7,856 bases of DNA from positions 1 to 7,856 of the forward strand of contig RFOR01000028.1 of the NCBI GenBank assembly GCA_009926525.1. The letters run 5' to 3'. Source of the stretch: Methylophilaceae bacterium (GTDB lineage: Bacteria; Pseudomonadota; Gammaproteobacteria; Burkholderiales; Methylophilaceae). The notes beneath the pieces are model-generated. The model had not been told where the DNA came from. It saw nothing but the letters and a program-made list of their open reading frames with translations, and did no database searches. Position numbers and translations under genes: made by a program. Position 1 is the stretch's first letter; every line of letters starts with the position of its first letter. This document shows positions 6,472 to 7,856 of the stretch, in pieces.

Positions 6472-7856
6472 ATGCACATTCACATTCTAGGTATTTGCGG
6501 CACATTCATGGGCGGCATTGCGGTATTAGCAAAAGATGCTGGCCATACTGTCACTGGTTGTGATGCCAATGTTTATCCGCCAATGAGCACGCAACTTGAA
6601 GCCCAAGGCATCAAGCTGATTGAAGGTTTTGATCCAAGCCAAACCGAACTCAATCCAGACATCTATGTCATTGGCAATGTTGTTTCCCGTGGCAACCCTC
6701 TCATGGAAGAAATTCTAAACAAAGGACTTCCTTACATTTCTGGCCCGCAATGGCTCGCTGAAAACATCTTGCATCCACAGGGCGAACCTAGCAAATGGGT
6801 ATTAGCCGTTGCAGGAACGCATGGAAAAACCACTACTTCGTCGATGCTCGCATGGATTTTAGAGCATGCCGGCTTAGCGCCAGGCTTCTTGATTGGTGGC
6901 GTACCGCAAAACTTTTCAGTTTCAGCACGTTTGCCACAAAAGCCTAAGCAAGATGTTAAAAGTACTTCGCCATTTTTTGTGATTGAAGCAGATGAGTACG
7001 ACACTGCGTTCTTCGACAAGCGCTCAAAGTTTGTGCACTACGGCCCACGAACAGCCATCCTCAATAATCTTGAGTTTGACCATGCCGATATATTTGCTGA
7101 CTTACATGCAATCGAAACCCAGTTCCATCATTTAGTCAGAACAGTGCCTCAGCAAGGCTTGGTCGTTGCTAACGGCAAAGAAGAAAGCTTAAAGCGTGTC
7201 ATCGACCGCGGTTGCTGGACGCCAGTTGAACATTTTGGCTCAAGTGATGGTTGGCAAGGGGGCGAAGCTGACCCTGATGGCAGCTTTGATGTCATGTTAA
7301 ATGGCAAAGTTGTTGGTCGCTTGGAATGGGAATTACTGGGTGAACACAATCGCATGAATGCGCTTGCAGCCCTTGCAGCTGCTCGCCACGTTGGCGTTGC
7401 TGTAGAGGTCGGGATTGCTGCACTTGGCCTATTCCAAAATGTGAAGCGTCGGATGGAGCTCAGAGGGATTGAACGAGGCGTGAGCGTATACGATGACTTT
7501 GCACATCACCCAACAGCCATTACTACAACGCTGGCTGGCTTGCGAGCAAAAGTAGGCAAAGCACGTATTCTTGCTGTCTTGGAGCCACGCTCAAACACCA
7601 TGAAACTGGGTGTCATGAAACAAGCATTACCCGCGAGCTTGGTCGATGCAGATTTAGTATTTTGCTATGGTGCAAATTTAGGCTGGGATGCGAGCGAAGC
7701 ACTTGCACCAATGGGGAGCAAAGCCAAGGTTTTTGAAAACCTAGATACACTAGTTACAGCAATTGCTTCGGAAGCGAAAAATGGTGACCAAGTTTTAGTG
7801 ATGAGTAATGGCGGGTTTGGTGGCATTCATCAAAAGCTACTCTCACTGCTTGCACA
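6472..7856 (+). CDS. mpl: UDP-MurNAc:L-alanyl-gamma-D-glutamyl-meso-DAP ligase Mpl (last residues beyond the window)
   Basis: Cytoplasmic murein-recycling ligase: uses ATP to join the recovered tripeptide L-Ala-gamma-D-Glu-meso-DAP to UDP-MurNAc, bypassing MurC, MurD and MurE. I read 461 complete codons with no stop before the window edge; the E. coli protein has 457 residues, so only a short tail should be missing. N-terminal UDP-binding domain: HILGICGTFMGGIAVLA (4-20) and DANVYPPMST (31-40). Central Mur ligase ATPase domain: P-loop AGTHGKTTT (114-122), GGVPQNFSVSA (142-152), FFVIEADEYD (168-177), LNNLEFDHADIF (197-208) and GEHNRMNALAA (290-300). C-terminal domain: YDDFAHHPTAI (340-350), LEPRSNTMK (370-378) and VMSNGGFGGIHQKLL (443-457). 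These motifs match E. coli Mpl far better than MurC. It starts 19 bases after metH on the same strand and probably shares its transcript, though the two pathways have no obvious link. Implies DAP-type peptidoglycan. Confidence 0.95.
   Translation, partial: MHIHILGICGTFMGGIAVLAKDAGHTVTGCDANVYPPMSTQLEAQGIKLIEGFDPSQTELNPDIYVIGNVVSRGNPLMEEILNKGLPYISGPQWLAENILHPQGEPSKWVLAVAGTHGKTTTSSMLAWILEHAGLAPGFLIGGVPQNFSVSARLPQKPKQDVKSTSPFFVIEADEYDTAFFDKRSKFVHYGPRTAILNNLEFDHADIFADLHAIETQFHHLVRTVPQQGLVVANGKEESLKRVIDRGCWTPVEHFGSSDGWQGGEADPDGSFDVMLNGKVVGRLEWELLGEHNRMNALAALAAARHVGVAVEVGIAALGLFQNVKRRMELRGIERGVSVYDDFAHHPTAITTTLAGLRAKVGKARILAVLEPRSNTMKLGVMKQALPASLVDADLVFCYGANLGWDASEALAPMGSKAKVFENLDTLVTAIASEAKNGDQVLVMSNGGFGGIHQKLLSLLA

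Noticed and set aside
6732..7355. Minus-strand reading frames inside mpl
   Set aside because: They oppose the conserved Mur ligase ATPase core; no family resemblance, and the plus-strand frame is clearly coding.

Overview
The window looks like an ordinary chromosomal segment of a proteobacterium, most likely a betaproteobacterium. A Methylophilaceae-like methylotroph is my best guess, but that is inferred from protein style and moderate base composition and not proven. All five complete or nearly complete proteins I compared from memory (GlnK, UbiK, MetH, Mpl and the N-terminal part of Amt) match known proteobacterial families closely. I see no mobile element, CRISPR array, tRNA or rRNA.

Layout. 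The left block (1-1946) is on the minus strand and reads torF-like porin, then glnK, then amt (amt runs off the left edge). This is a nitrogen-limitation operon: a putative outer-membrane channel, a P-II signalling protein and an inner-membrane ammonium channel that GlnK plugs. A good sigma-54 promoter match lies upstream of the porin at 2010-2025 on the minus strand, which fits nitrogen control. Further palindromes, and a second sigma-54-like element, lie in the same AT-rich divergent region (1947-2202).

The right block is on the plus strand. It holds ubiK (a small accessory factor for ubiquinone synthesis), then a 161-base gap with a cluster of AGAGC/GCTCT elements and a perfect TATAAT box, then metH (cobalamin-dependent methionine synthase, 1283 residues, all four modules), and finally mpl (murein tripeptide ligase), which starts 19 bases after metH and is cut by the right edge only at its very end.

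The genes serve four separate tasks: ammonium uptake and its control, quinone biosynthesis, methionine and folate metabolism, and cell-wall recycling. Only the left operon forms an obvious functional unit. I found no convincing undescribed multi-gene system. The most interesting items are a Cys-rich insertion of about 33 residues in the homocysteine module of MetH, the architecture of the torF/ubiK divergent control region, an RNA hairpin between torF and glnK that is continuous on only one strand, and the pentamer cluster before metH.
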